Assembly: GCF_023283845.1 (NCBI RefSeq)
Contig: NZ_JAKILC010000003.1
Location: forward strand, 1-64,000
Length of the DNA: 64,000 bases
DNA from: Shewanella marinintestina
GTDB taxonomy: Bacteria; Pseudomonadota; Gammaproteobacteria; Enterobacterales; Shewanellaceae
Reading direction: 5' to 3'
Positions within the stretch are counted from its first letter, which is position 1, and each line of letters opens with the position of its first letter. Positions 1-8,736 of this stretch are shown here, piece after piece. Below the pieces are notes generated by a model, which saw nothing but the letters and a program-made list of their open reading frames with translations, searched no databases and was not told where the DNA came from. Position numbers and translations under genes: made by a program.

Positions 1-9
1 GAAATCCCA

Positions 10-85
10 GGTCGATTAGCTCAGCTGGGAGAGCACCTCCCTTACAAGGAGGGGGTCACTGGTTCGAGCCCAGTATCGACCACCA
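10..85 (+). tRNA. tRNA-Val (anticodon UAC)
   Basis: A 76-nt cloverleaf can be folded by eye. It has a 7-bp acceptor stem (GGTCGAT with ATCGACC), a D arm, an anticodon loop CTTACAA with anticodon TAC, a variable loop, a T arm with TTCGAGC, and an encoded 3' CCA. Anticodon UAC reads valine GUA and related codons. It is the first of two identical copies; more copies may lie left of the window. Confidence 0.96.
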
Positions 86-122
86 TTCTTTTCATGAAGA
101 ATTAAAACATTATGAAATCCCA

Positions 123-198
123 GGTCGATTAGCTCAGCTGGGAGAGCACCTCCCTTACAAGGAGGGGGTCACTGGTTCGAGCCCAGTATCGACCACCA
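123..198 (+). tRNA. tRNA-Val (anticodon UAC), second copy
   Basis: This is base-for-base identical to the tRNA-Val at 10-85, including the encoded CCA. The spacer between the two is 37 nt, so both are probably processed from one transcript. No clear terminator follows, although a T-rich stretch begins just after position 198. Confidence 0.96.
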
Positions 199-361
199 TT
201 CTTTTGTTTCACCCTCCCCCTTTTGTACCTATTCAATCCATATAGATATAGCTTCATCACGATTTATCTAGATTTCAAGCACAATTTAATTTTGCGGTTC
301 TTTGTCACTCAACACTGTTCTCTACTATTCTTTTATAATCACTTATAGCTGAGTAAATTTC

Positions 362-589
362 ATGGCAGATGTCAGTCAATCAGCTTCATTAGCAAGCATT
401 ACAGCCTACTTAAAACTTACCTACCAGTATGATCAAGAGACTGCACTTGTCGAAGCAAAATCCGTAATGCAAAACTTGGTAAAAATGCGCCAGAAAGGTT
501 TTATCACAGGTTGGTACTTTGATGAACATGGCCAACTTGAGTTACTCCCAAGTGACCACGTTATGCAACTTATCAATCCGAATAAGTAG
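362..589 (+). CDS. small hypothetical protein, 75 aa
   Basis: I do not recognise the family. The protein is soluble-looking, with no signal peptide or membrane segment. A predicted helical stretch (residues about 10-45, rich in Gln, Ala and Lys) is followed by a short beta-like tail ending in a Pro-Asn-Lys C terminus. Composition and codon use look protein-like, and the gene sits alone between the tRNAs and a convergent MFS gene. The ribosome binding site is weak; only a purine-poor stretch precedes the ATG. It may be a lineage-specific small protein. Confidence 0.55.
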   Translation: MADVSQSASLASITAYLKLTYQYDQETALVEAKSVMQNLVKMRQKGFITGWYFDEHGQLELLPSDHVMQLINPNK

Positions 590-749
590 AACGAGTAAAC
601 AACTCACAACAACCCGATATACAGGTCCAAAACTAAGGGATTGCGCCCGACTCTCAACTTACAAAAAACGACTAAATCTATTGCCTTAGGCAGGTTAAGC
701 GCACAAAAACCTTTAGAAAGGGTCTGTTCTCTAATATGAGTTCTCCCCG

Positions 750-1979
750 TTAAGACTCTAGAACTAATTGACCTGATTGAGATTTAGAGTGCACCAACTT
801 TAATACCACTAATGCAAGTATAGTTAGCGCAATGACAGAGCCCAACACTACGCCTTGCCATCCCCATGAATTCCAGAATGGCAATAAGTAAGGCCCACCT
901 ATTGCCGCCCCTAAGTAATAACTACATAAATACAAAGCAGTCGCTTTTGCTCGATGTTCTTTTGCGCGGTAGGCAACCCAAGCATTACAGCTACTATGAA
1001 CAAGAAAAAACCCAAAGGCAGATATTAAGAACCCAATAAAGATTGCAGTAAAGTTATCGGCTAACGTAAGTAAAGTACCTAAAAACAAAGCTAACACCGA
1101 ATATATAAAGACTCGCTTTAAACCTAAATCCGCAACCCATTTAGCTGAACGATAAGAGGCATAGGTACCACTTAAGTAACAAAGGAAAATAAGCGTCACT
1201 TCAAAGCGGCCTAAGTTAAAGGGGTTATCCATCAAATGCAGCTGTATATAGCTAAACTGATTTACCATCACCATGAAGGCCAGTCCACCAACGAGGTATA
1301 TAAGTCGCAACTTAGGATCTGCAAGATGGTAACAGAACCCTCTGAAATCTGATTTCTTAAGAGGCCATTTACCCAACTCAATCTCAGGTTTAACAAAATG
1401 ATTCTTTGGCAATAAATAAGTTACCGTTAACACTCCAACCAATGACACTACAGTTAATAACACCATCGCTTGTTGCCAATCTAAATACTGCGACATTGAG
1501 CCGCCTAACAAGCGCCCGACAATTCCGCCAACACTATTGGCTGCAATGTATATTGCGCCAGCTTTCAATAACGCCTTATTGCCAAGTTCATCTTTAAAAT
1601 AAGCCATCGCCATAGCGGGTACAGATGCAAGCAATACTCCTTGCAGCATTCTAAGTAAGATTAACTGGTTAAACTCCGTTATAAAAATTGCACAACAATC
1701 GAGAATAACTAATAGGTATAAACTGACAATAATAGGTTTTTTACGGCCAACACGATCAGATAGTACAGCGAAAAAAAGCAACGAAAATGCCATGGTAAAG
1801 CTGGTTACTGACAGCAATAATGTTGCATGACTTTTTGAAACTGCAAAAGAATCGGCAATTAGTGGCAACATACCTTGAACCAAATACAAATTGATAAAGA
1901 TAACCATTGAAGCCAGAGATAAGCCCATTATAAGCCGGATCTCAGTAACATCTTTCCCTGTTTTAGTTAGGGTATTCAT
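750..1979 (-). CDS. MFS transporter, YnfM-like
   Basis: This is a 409-aa inner-membrane protein with about 12 hydrophobic segments. It carries the major facilitator loop signature between helices 2 and 3 (LSDRVGRKKP, near residue 70). The N-terminal half follows the Escherichia coli YnfM pattern closely, including LLSVTSFTMAFSLLFF and the NSVGG(I)VGR segment. The gene is transcribed away from a LysR-type gene across a 195-bp promoter region, the same arrangement as ynfM/ynfL. The substrate is unknown; related proteins are proton-driven effluxers of small molecules. Regulation by the divergent LysR protein is inferred from layout only. Confidence 0.88.
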   Translation of the reverse strand: MNTLTKTGKDVTEIRLIMGLSLASMVIFINLYLVQGMLPLIADSFAVSKSHATLLLSVTSFTMAFSLLFFAVLSDRVGRKKPIIVSLYLLVILDCCAIFITEFNQLILLRMLQGVLLASVPAMAMAYFKDELGNKALLKAGAIYIAANSVGGIVGRLLGGSMSQYLDWQQAMVLLTVVSLVGVLTVTYLLPKNHFVKPEIELGKWPLKKSDFRGFCYHLADPKLRLIYLVGGLAFMVMVNQFSYIQLHLMDNPFNLGRFEVTLIFLCYLSGTYASYRSAKWVADLGLKRVFIYSVLALFLGTLLTLADNFTAIFIGFLISAFGFFLVHSSCNAWVAYRAKEHRAKATALYLCSYYLGAAIGGPYLLPFWNSWGWQGVVLGSVIALTILALVVLKLVHSKSQSGQLVLES

Positions 1980-2174
1980 TGCTGGAAAACTCGAAATATT
2001 TTATTAGCATCTAGCATACCAATAGCCATCAAATAACAATAACAACTAAAATATACAAAAGTTATTGATTTTTGTTATACATCATTGTGAAGTAGAATCA
2101 TTAATATATTCAGTTTGTATAGATTACAGCGCCCTCACCTCGTAGCAACATGGTCACTATAAATAGAGTTCGGT

Positions 2175-3056
2175 ATGGATATTAAACAATTAAAATACTT
2201 CGATGCATTGGTCACGGCTGGTAGTTTTACCAAGGCCGCAGAACTACTCAATATGGCCCAGCCAGCATTGAGCCAAAGCATTAAACGATTGGAACTAGAA
2301 CTTGGCGTTATTCTGGTTGATAGAGGACCAAACAAAAGTAGTAAATCACTTTCACTTACCGCCGAAGGGGAAGCTCTACATCAACACGCCAAATTGATTA
2401 TCAAAAAAATGGCTCAAGCTGAAGCGCATATAAAGGCAATGGCTAATCTGACCAAAGGAGAGGTCAGGCTTGCCGTGCCAGGTATGCTAGGCTCTTTCTA
2501 TTTACCAAGTCGATTAATGGCCTTTCGTCATAAGTACCCTGATCTGAAATTATCACTTTTCGAGGGGGGGACACGAGACACTTTGCGCATGCTGCTGCAA
2601 GAAGAAGTCGATATTGCAATCATTACCGCCAAAGATCTAACCGATGAGTTTGACAGTCACTTATTGCTAAAAGAACAAATGGTCGTTGCTGTCGGTAAAC
2701 ACCATCCACTAGCGAAATGTACCAGCGTATCATTAGAGGCATTCTTCGAACATGAGTTAGTGTTGTTTAAACAAGGGTACTTCCATCGAGACTGGATGTT
2801 GAAACAAGCTGAGAAGTTAGGATTAACGGCAAAAATAGCATTTGAGACCAACCTAATAAATTTGATTAAGCAAGTTGTTTCCCAAGAGTACGGCATCACT
2901 AGTGTATTGGAGATGGTGATCGAGAAGCACGACAATATTTGCGCAAAACCTTTCGAACCGCCTATTTATTTAGACTTGCATATTGCTTGGAAAAAACAAC
3001 GCCCTATCAGTCAAGCTGATAGAGCATTTGTTGAGTTTCTCATGCAAAACCGTTAG
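2175..3056 (+). CDS. LysR-family transcriptional regulator, YnfL-like
   Basis: The protein has 293 aa, the usual LysR length. Residues 1-60 form the winged helix-turn-helix (MDIKQLKYFDALVTAGSFTK, then AAELLNMAQPALSQSIKRLE). Residues about 90-290 form the periplasmic-binding-protein-like effector domain. The start is the ATG that gives the canonical LysR N terminus. It is divergent from the MFS gene and probably controls it; the intergenic region 1980-2174 should hold both promoters. The inducer cannot be told from sequence. Confidence 0.9.
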   Translation: MDIKQLKYFDALVTAGSFTKAAELLNMAQPALSQSIKRLELELGVILVDRGPNKSSKSLSLTAEGEALHQHAKLIIKKMAQAEAHIKAMANLTKGEVRLAVPGMLGSFYLPSRLMAFRHKYPDLKLSLFEGGTRDTLRMLLQEEVDIAIITAKDLTDEFDSHLLLKEQMVVAVGKHHPLAKCTSVSLEAFFEHELVLFKQGYFHRDWMLKQAEKLGLTAKIAFETNLINLIKQVVSQEYGITSVLEMVIEKHDNICAKPFEPPIYLDLHIAWKKQRPISQADRAFVEFLMQNR

Positions 3057-3126
3057 TCAACTTTAAGTCTTGAACCGATGTTAGTCCAAACAGATAAAAC
3101 GCTATTGAGCTAACAGAGAGTATTGC

Positions 3127-3792
3127 TTAAATAGCGTCGGCTTGATTCTCAGGAACCGCATTGATAAATGCCGGTAAAGTTAAGCAATGAGCATTCACAC
3201 GCTCTATATTCGGATATGGACTCATATCTAACTCAAATCGCTTAGCATTGTACACCTGAGGCACTAAACAGATATCAGCAAGGGTTGGGCTATCACCGAA
3301 ACAAAAAGTGCCACTATATTGCTCTAGCTGCTTTTCTAGCGCACTAAACCCTTCTTTTAACCAATGATGATACCAAGCTTGCTTGCTGTGATTATCTACG
3401 TTTAGTTCACCAGCTAAATACTGCAACACTTTTAAGTTATTTAAAGGGTGAACTTCACACGCTATTAGCATAGCCATGGCCCGAACAATTGCCTTATCAA
3501 ACAATTTTGTCGGTAACAATGATGCTTGAGGATAAGCTTCATCTAAATACTCTAAAATAGCCAAAGACTGAGTCAATACTAGCTCTTGTTCTGCCTGTTC
3601 AATGACTAAACTAGGTACCAGCTCTTGAGCGTTAAGGCTGGCATATCCTTGGCTATGTTGCTCGCCACCGTCTTTAACTAAATGAACAGATATATGCTCG
3701 GCATCCAACGACTTTAAGTTCATTGCAATACGTACACGATAAGCAGCGCTTGAACGCCAATACCCATATAACTTAAGCTTGGTTGTTTCCAT
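3127..3792 (-). CDS. maiA: maleylacetoacetate isomerase (zeta-class GST)
   Basis: This 221-aa cytoplasmic enzyme is predicted to convert maleylacetoacetate to fumarylacetoacetate with glutathione as cofactor, the penultimate step of tyrosine/homogentisate breakdown. The zeta GST active-site pattern S-S-A-A-Y-R-V-R-I-A is present at residues 14-23, followed by an N-terminal thioredoxin fold and a C-terminal helical domain. It lies 118 bp downstream of the fumarylacetoacetate hydrolase gene on the same strand. A terminator-like hairpin lies between them, so expression may be partly uncoupled. Confidence 0.93.
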   Translation of the reverse strand: METTKLKLYGYWRSSAAYRVRIAMNLKSLDAEHISVHLVKDGGEQHSQGYASLNAQELVPSLVIEQAEQELVLTQSLAILEYLDEAYPQASLLPTKLFDKAIVRAMAMLIACEVHPLNNLKVLQYLAGELNVDNHSKQAWYHHWLKEGFSALEKQLEQYSGTFCFGDSPTLADICLVPQVYNAKRFELDMSPYPNIERVNAHCLTLPAFINAVPENQADAI

Positions 3793-3851
3793 CTGAATAT
3801 TCCCTTTTACACCACAACTATTGCCATACTCTCTGACATTGCAGTAAACCT

Positions 3852-3885
3852 AATAAAAAGGCCAACCCATTAGGATTAGCCTTTT
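3852..3885 (-). terminator. hairpin between fahA and maiA
   Basis: On the minus strand an 11-bp stem (AAGGCTAATCC with GGGTTGGCCTT, including G-U pairs) with a 4-nt loop is followed by a run of T. It lies after the fahA stop and before maiA, so it may partly terminate transcription between the two genes. Confidence 0.6.
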
Positions 3886-3910
3886 ATGTTAATCAATAAA
3901 CAGCAATGAG

Positions 3911-4897
3911 CTACACTTTGTATTCAACAACTTGTTGGTCAATCGAACCAAAGATACTGTTATCATCATCATCAAGCATTTCAATATGTACACGGTCACC
4001 AAAACGCATAAATGATGTAGATGGCTTACCATCCGCAATAGTCTCAAGCATACGTGTTTCAGCAAGACAGCTCGAACCAGCACTACGATCATAATTTGAG
4101 ATAGTACCAGAACCAATAATCGCGCCAGCACCAAGTGGGCGGGTTTTTGCAACGTGTGACACCAATTGACTGAAGTTAAATGTCATATCAACGCCAGCAT
4201 TTGGACGACCGAACAACTCTCGGTTTAAATGAGTAATTAATGGCAAATGTACCTTAGAATCTTGCCATTTATCGTTAAGCTCATCTGGCGTTACAGCAAC
4301 AGGTGAAAAGCTGCTTGATGGTTTAGCTTGGAAAAAGCCAAATCCTTTCGCCAGTTCACCCGGGATTAAATTACGCAGTGATACATCGTTTACTAGCATC
4401 AGTAGTTTAATGTGCTTCTCTGCATTATCTGCAGTAACACCCATTGGCACATCATCAGTGATCACAGCTATTTCAGACTCGAAATCAATGCCCCACTCTT
4501 CACTTGCTAGCGGGATATCAGCTTTGGGTGCGATAAAGCAATCTGAGCCGCCTTGATATACTAATGGATCGGTCCAGAATGTTTCCGGCATTTCAGCACC
4601 ACGAGCCTTACGCACAAGCTCTACATGATTCACATACGCACTGCCATCTGCCCACTGATAAGCTCTAGGTAACGGCGATAGGCATTTCGCTTCATCAAAA
4701 TCAATGGCGTTATCCATCAATCCTTTGTTTAGTGCGTCGTACAACTCCACTAATTGTGGGTTAAGTAGATCCCATGCATCAATAAGCTGCTGCATAGTAT
4801 GAGCAATAGCAGGAACAGCAACTGCTTTAGTTAAGTCTTTGCTTACCAACATTAATTGGCCGTCACGACGACCATTATCATAACTTGCTAACTTCAT
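3911..4897 (-). CDS. fahA: fumarylacetoacetate hydrolase family protein
   Basis: This 328-aa enzyme of the FAH family is predicted to cleave fumarylacetoacetate to fumarate and acetoacetate, completing tyrosine catabolism. Visible family features are the metal-binding region around FESEIAVI (near residue 195) and the C-terminal core with GAGAIIGSGTISN and ETRMLETIADGKPSTSFM. The ATG is preceded by an AGGAG ribosome binding site. It heads the fahA-maiA pair and lies downstream of tyrR. The candidate TyrR box at 5066-5083 suggests direct control by TyrR. Confidence 0.92.
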   Translation of the reverse strand: MKLASYDNGRRDGQLMLVSKDLTKAVAVPAIAHTMQQLIDAWDLLNPQLVELYDALNKGLMDNAIDFDEAKCLSPLPRAYQWADGSAYVNHVELVRKARGAEMPETFWTDPLVYQGGSDCFIAPKADIPLASEEWGIDFESEIAVITDDVPMGVTADNAEKHIKLLMLVNDVSLRNLIPGELAKGFGFFQAKPSSSFSPVAVTPDELNDKWQDSKVHLPLITHLNRELFGRPNAGVDMTFNFSQLVSHVAKTRPLGAGAIIGSGTISNYDRSAGSSCLAETRMLETIADGKPSTSFMRFGDRVHIEMLDDDDNSIFGSIDQQVVEYKV

Positions 4898-5058
4898 ACT
4901 GACTCCTAAATCGTTTGTGGCCTAGCTATCACTTTTATATTCATGTTGTTTTACTATGACAGCAAGTACATACATCTCACCCTAAATTGCCCTTAGAATG
5001 ACATCAGTACGTTAGATGTGAAATAGTGTGAGATAAATCGCATTTAATCGAAAAGCCA

Positions 5059-5090
5059 ACGATTTTGTAAACAAAAGATTACAAAATCGT
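5059..5090. promoter_or_regulatory. candidate TyrR box in an inverted repeat upstream of fahA
   Basis: TGTAAA-N6-ATTACA at 5066-5083 matches the TyrR box consensus TGTAAA-N6-TTTACA at 11 of 12 positions. It sits inside a longer perfect inverted repeat with 12-bp arms (5059-5070 and 5079-5090). It lies between the tyrR stop and the fahA start, where an operator for fahA-maiA is expected. No T tract follows, so a terminator is less likely. Confidence 0.6.
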
Positions 5091-5161
5091 CTATCTGCCT
5101 ATTTCATGCTGTTTCCTGTTTAAACTTGGCTACCAATGCAGCAACAAGCGGCAAGCTAGTT

Positions 5162-6709
5162 TTACACGTCTTTTTGCTTACTAATCTTATATTCGCGCAG
5201 TTTGTTGGCAATCGCGGTATGGGACACGCCTAGCTTTTTAGCTAACTGCCTTGTACTTGGATAAGCAGGATAGAGTCGGCGTAGTAGGCTCGACTCAAAC
5301 TGCTTCATCGCTTGCTCAAGACTGCCTTCAAACTGGTGATCAAAATAACCAAAACCTTCGGCATAAGAAGGCAGCTTTAATTGTTCAACCGTGAGTTCTG
5401 CACTGCCGTCCCACATAGAAACAGCTCTAAAAATAGCGTTTTTAAGCTGACGTACGTTGCCAGGCCATGCGTAACCTAATAAGTGCTCACGACACTCACC
5501 TGAAATACGACGAATTGGAATAGATAATTGCTGACTATAATGCTCTAAAAACATTTCAGTTAACGGAATAATGTCGACTTTCCGATCGCGCAGTGACGGA
5601 ACATGGAAGCTCAGTACATGGATGCGATAATAGAGATCTTCTCTAAATTCACCGCTTTGACACAATTCCGCCAAGTTTTTCTGGGTTGAGCAGATAATAC
5701 GCACATCGCTGCGGATCTCCTCATCGCCACCGACTCGCCTAAATGTGCCATCTTGCAAAAAGCGCAACAATTTAACTTGGGCCGATTTCGACATCTCTGC
5801 CACTTCATCAAGAAATATCGTGCCGCCTTTGGCTTCTTCAATAAAGCCACGTTTAATTACATTGCCATTATTAACAAAGCCAAATAGCTCTTCCTCTGCG
5901 GCGCTATCAGGCATAGCAGCACAATTAATGGCAATAAAAGGTTGCTCTCGTCTCATGCTGGCATCATGGCACGCGCGAGACATCAGCTCTTTACCTGTGC
6001 CTGTTTCGCCTGTAATCAATAACGGCGCATCTAACTGCGCCATTCTACGGGCTTGAACCAATACACCTTTCATCTTATCGCTGGTCGCTAATACATTTTC
6101 AAAACCACTAGACTGGTTTTGCAATGCATTAAACTGTTTGCCTAAACGAGCAGGAGACTTAAGCGAAACCACAGCCCCGGCCAAGATAGGGGTATCACTG
6201 CCACTATCAGGTAAGTAAATAGGCAGCATTTCAGCTAAATACTCATTTTCACCGATATTAACTCGCGTCGCTTGTGCAAGCACAGTGGATTCACTAAGCC
6301 AACGACTAAAGTTAAACCCCTGCACCCAATGGTTTATCGATTCATCAATAATCTCATGTTCACTCATACCTACAGTGTGCAAAGCCGATTCATTGACAAT
6401 ACGAACTCGTCCTTTTACATCAAGTGAAAACACAGAGTCAGGTAAGGTCTTTAGAAGAGTTTTTAAAGCATAATGTTCCTGCTCTGAGGGCATAAACGAG
6501 ACCGTACGTACATCATGGACCCCTTCTACCTTACGGATAAGTGGCAATAATTCGCTCAAGGTATCGAAACTCACCTCTGCAAATTGTAAATATAAAAAGC
6601 CCTGGTTACTTGCATCAATAGCAAACAAGTTAATTCCATAGCCTTCCATAATCAATAAGATATCTTTAGCTAAACCGACACGGTCTAAACAGCTGACTTC
6701 CAAGCGCAT
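5162..6709 (-). CDS. tyrR: transcriptional regulator TyrR
   Basis: This 515-aa regulator of aromatic amino acid genes has an N-terminal ACT domain (residues 1-70), a PAS-like domain (about 78-190), an AAA+ sigma-54-activator-type ATPase domain with Walker A GETGTGKE near 233, and a C-terminal HTH (STRQLAKKLGVSHTAIANKL, near 485). The GAFTGA loop that contacts sigma-54 is replaced by an unrelated stretch (FGFVNNGNVIKRGF). This agrees with E. coli TyrR acting on sigma-70 promoters and differs from Pseudomonas PhhR. Its neighbours phhAB and fahA-maiA are the likely targets. Confidence 0.94.
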   Translation of the reverse strand: MRLEVSCLDRVGLAKDILLIMEGYGINLFAIDASNQGFLYLQFAEVSFDTLSELLPLIRKVEGVHDVRTVSFMPSEQEHYALKTLLKTLPDSVFSLDVKGRVRIVNESALHTVGMSEHEIIDESINHWVQGFNFSRWLSESTVLAQATRVNIGENEYLAEMLPIYLPDSGSDTPILAGAVVSLKSPARLGKQFNALQNQSSGFENVLATSDKMKGVLVQARRMAQLDAPLLITGETGTGKELMSRACHDASMRREQPFIAINCAAMPDSAAEEELFGFVNNGNVIKRGFIEEAKGGTIFLDEVAEMSKSAQVKLLRFLQDGTFRRVGGDEEIRSDVRIICSTQKNLAELCQSGEFREDLYYRIHVLSFHVPSLRDRKVDIIPLTEMFLEHYSQQLSIPIRRISGECREHLLGYAWPGNVRQLKNAIFRAVSMWDGSAELTVEQLKLPSYAEGFGYFDHQFEGSLEQAMKQFESSLLRRLYPAYPSTRQLAKKLGVSHTAIANKLREYKISKQKDV

Positions 6710-6885
6710 ACTATTGCAGTTCCCTTTTTTAGATACTCGTTATTGGGATAAAACAATCAACAGAAAACAGTTTGCCTCATTGAATATACGTGAGCGTAAA
6801 CGGTAGGTCTGTAATTTGCCTATACGTTAGAAGTTTATTTTAGTTGTGGCAAGGGTTGTTTACAGGGGATTTGTAACATAAAGAA

Positions 6886-6917
6886 AATAAAAGCGTGTTG
6901 CTCTCGCCAACACGCTT
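6886..6917 (-). terminator. rho-independent terminator after phhAB
   Basis: On the minus strand a 10-bp GC-containing stem (AAGCGTGTTG with CAACACGCTT, 7-nt loop) is followed by TTTTATTTTCTT. It lies 89 bp past the phhB stop codon and before tyrR. Confidence 0.82.
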
Positions 6918-7005
6918 AAATTTAGCAGTTGAATCTGCTAGGAAGTCATAGCACGAAGCAACTCCAATGCTGTTCTTGATATAAGAAAAAGCACAAAACT
7001 AGCGG

Positions 7006-7344
7006 TTATTGATAAAGCGTATCTGTTTTAGCCGCCATAATAAAATCATTCTTATGTAGCCCTTTTATCGAATGAGACCACCAAGTTACGGTGACCTTTC
7101 CCCATTCAGTCAGTATACCAGGATGATGAAAGTCAGCTTCTGCTAGCTCAGCCAGTTTATTAGTGAATGCCATAGCTAACTTAAAGTTCTTAAACTTATA
7201 CACTCTTTCTAACTGCATAATGCCATCACGCACTTCAACGCCCCAATCAGGGATCATTTTTACTAGTTGTGCCAGCTCTTCGTCACTCACTTTTGGAGCA
7301 TCTGCTTGGCAAGCTTCGCATTTCATTTGCGCTAACTCAGTCAT
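7006..7344 (-). CDS. phhB: pterin-4a-carbinolamine dehydratase
   Basis: This 112-aa enzyme recycles the tetrahydropterin cofactor of phenylalanine hydroxylase by dehydrating 4a-hydroxytetrahydropterin. The family core is visible: [15 protein letters not shown], the catalytic H-H-P (ADFHHPG, near residue 73) and V-T-V-T-W-W-S-H. The start has a good AAGGA ribosome binding site. It follows phhA by 81 bp on the same strand, forming a phhAB operon. Confidence 0.95.
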   Translation of the reverse strand: MTELAQMKCEACQADAPKVSDEELAQLVKMIPDWGVEVRDGIMQLERVYKFKNFKLAMAFTNKLAELAEADFHHPGILTEWGKVTVTWWSHSIKGLHKNDFIMAAKTDTLYQ

Positions 7345-7425
7345 GTTTCGTTCCTTAACTTAACGTTTGTATTAATTCTTTAAATCAACGAGTTTTAAAT
7401 TACTACCAACCTATTTTGATACTTG

Positions 7426-8217
7426 TTAACTCGCTTTAGCGGGAAATGCGGCTTCAAATAACCCTAGCTGCTGTGCTTTATTAACCGCTGCCATAATGTC
7501 CATTTCGGCAATCTCATCCAATTGGCCTATATTGTCGATGGCGTAATAGATTGGCTGCATAATGTCTATGCGATAAGGGGTTCTTAGCACGTCAACCAAA
7601 TCAAAAGGTCTAATTTCCGGTTCATCCCCCATCACGTACAAGGTTTCACCTGGTGAGCTTAAAATACCACCGCCATAAATACTGAGTTCATTTTGCTTGG
7701 TACGTAATACACCAAACTCAACGGTGAACCAGTAAAGCCTTGCCAAAAATACGCGTTGCTCTTTGCTTGCCGCTAAACCTAGCTGGCCGTACAAATGGGA
7801 GAAGTGCGCAAAAGAAGGATTTGTTAATAAGGGGCAATGGCCAAAGACTTCATGAAAAATATCAGGCTCTTGTAAATAATCAAACTCTTCACGGCTTCTT
7901 ATGAAGGTTGCTACTGGAAATGATTTATTGGCCAGTAACTCGAAAAACTTACCAAAAGAAATTAATGCCGGAACAGCTGCAGTTTTCCAACCAGTCGTTT
8001 GCAGCAACACCTCATCGATCTCAGGTAACTGCGGGATCCTACTGGTAGGTAAGCCTAGTTTATCTAAACCATGTAAATATTCAGGGCATGCTCGCCCCGG
8101 TAAGTTGACTAATTGTCTAGCATATAGCTCCGACCAAATATCATTTTCAGTTTGTGGGTAATCAATACACCCATTGGTATCAGGTATGTGTGCTATGTAA
8201 TTTTGTTGTTTATTCAT
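7426..8217 (-). CDS. phhA: phenylalanine 4-monooxygenase
   Basis: This 263-aa iron- and tetrahydropterin-dependent enzyme hydroxylates phenylalanine to tyrosine. The catalytic domain is complete, with the iron ligands in F-H-E-V-F-G-H-C-P and a downstream glutamate in T-V-E-F-G. An upstream in-frame TTG at 8229 would add four residues. I prefer the ATG at 8217, which gives the usual bacterial N terminus (MNKQQNYIAH). phhB follows directly, and the tyrosine degradation genes lie beyond tyrR. Confidence 0.95.
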   Translation of the reverse strand: MNKQQNYIAHIPDTNGCIDYPQTENDIWSELYARQLVNLPGRACPEYLHGLDKLGLPTSRIPQLPEIDEVLLQTTGWKTAAVPALISFGKFFELLANKSFPVATFIRSREEFDYLQEPDIFHEVFGHCPLLTNPSFAHFSHLYGQLGLAASKEQRVFLARLYWFTVEFGVLRTKQNELSIYGGGILSSPGETLYVMGDEPEIRPFDLVDVLRTPYRIDIMQPIYYAIDNIGQLDEIAEMDIMAAVNKAQQLGLFEAAFPAKAS

Positions 8218-8736
8218 AGTTCCCAACAATCATCCTAAATATGGGGATTAAGTTCTGCCTCCATAGTTAACCAAGCACCAAAAATTGTTAAGCTGATCAC
8301 AGTTTATAATTTAGGCCCCAGCAGATAAAAAGTGTAATGAAAAAAGTACAGAGTAAAACCTTAAGGTTAAAAATCTCAGCAAAACAGGCGTTAAATGACG
8401 TATTGAAAGGTTTACAATAAAGAGCAGTTGGAGGTGAAATTAACAAGTACAGTAAGGATAATGTGTCTATTCGAGAACCTAAATCTTAAACTTTTATCTT
8501 CTCAGCAAAGTGACTTTAAAACTCAATCTTAAGCTTACAAGGTTAATATATGATCTTTGATATCAACAATAATCAAAAAATAACTTACGCTATGAAATGT
8601 ATAAATAATCAACATTAAACTCAAATAATGTCAACTCCACCTGCAGTTTAATTAAATCTTCTCCATCGCAACACGTTTTCGGTATAGAATATAGTGTTAT
8701 TTGCCGACTCCTCGATTAGGAACGAATAGGACTAGA
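8218..8736. other. intergenic region between divergent phhA and galU
   Basis: This 519-bp AT-rich region should carry both divergent promoters. A 27-codon reading frame (8337-8420, plus strand, Lys-rich) is present but lacks a ribosome binding site. The last 40 bases before galU contain a TATAGT-like -10 element near 8690. Nothing else is recognisable apart from the weak TyrR-like site. Confidence 0.4.
8333..8350. promoter_or_regulatory. weak candidate TyrR box upstream of phhA
   Basis: TGTAAT-N6-AGTACA keeps the near-invariant G and C at the correct 15-nt separation but departs from TGTAAA-N6-TTTACA at three positions. It lies 116 bp upstream of the phhA start. The position is plausible for TyrR control, but this is only a weak match. 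Confidence 0.3.

Larger units (their letters stand above)
1..205 (+). repeat. tandem tRNA-Val duplication, 113-bp period
   Basis: Bases 1-92 recur exactly at 114-205. They cover nine bases before the tRNA, the whole tRNA, and the first seven bases after the CCA. This is a simple tandem duplication of a tRNA transcription unit. Confidence 0.9.

Noticed and set aside
8337-8420. 27-codon Lys-rich frame upstream of phhA/galU
   Set aside because: It has no ribosome binding site and overlaps the candidate TyrR box. Short AT-rich frames of this kind are expected by chance.
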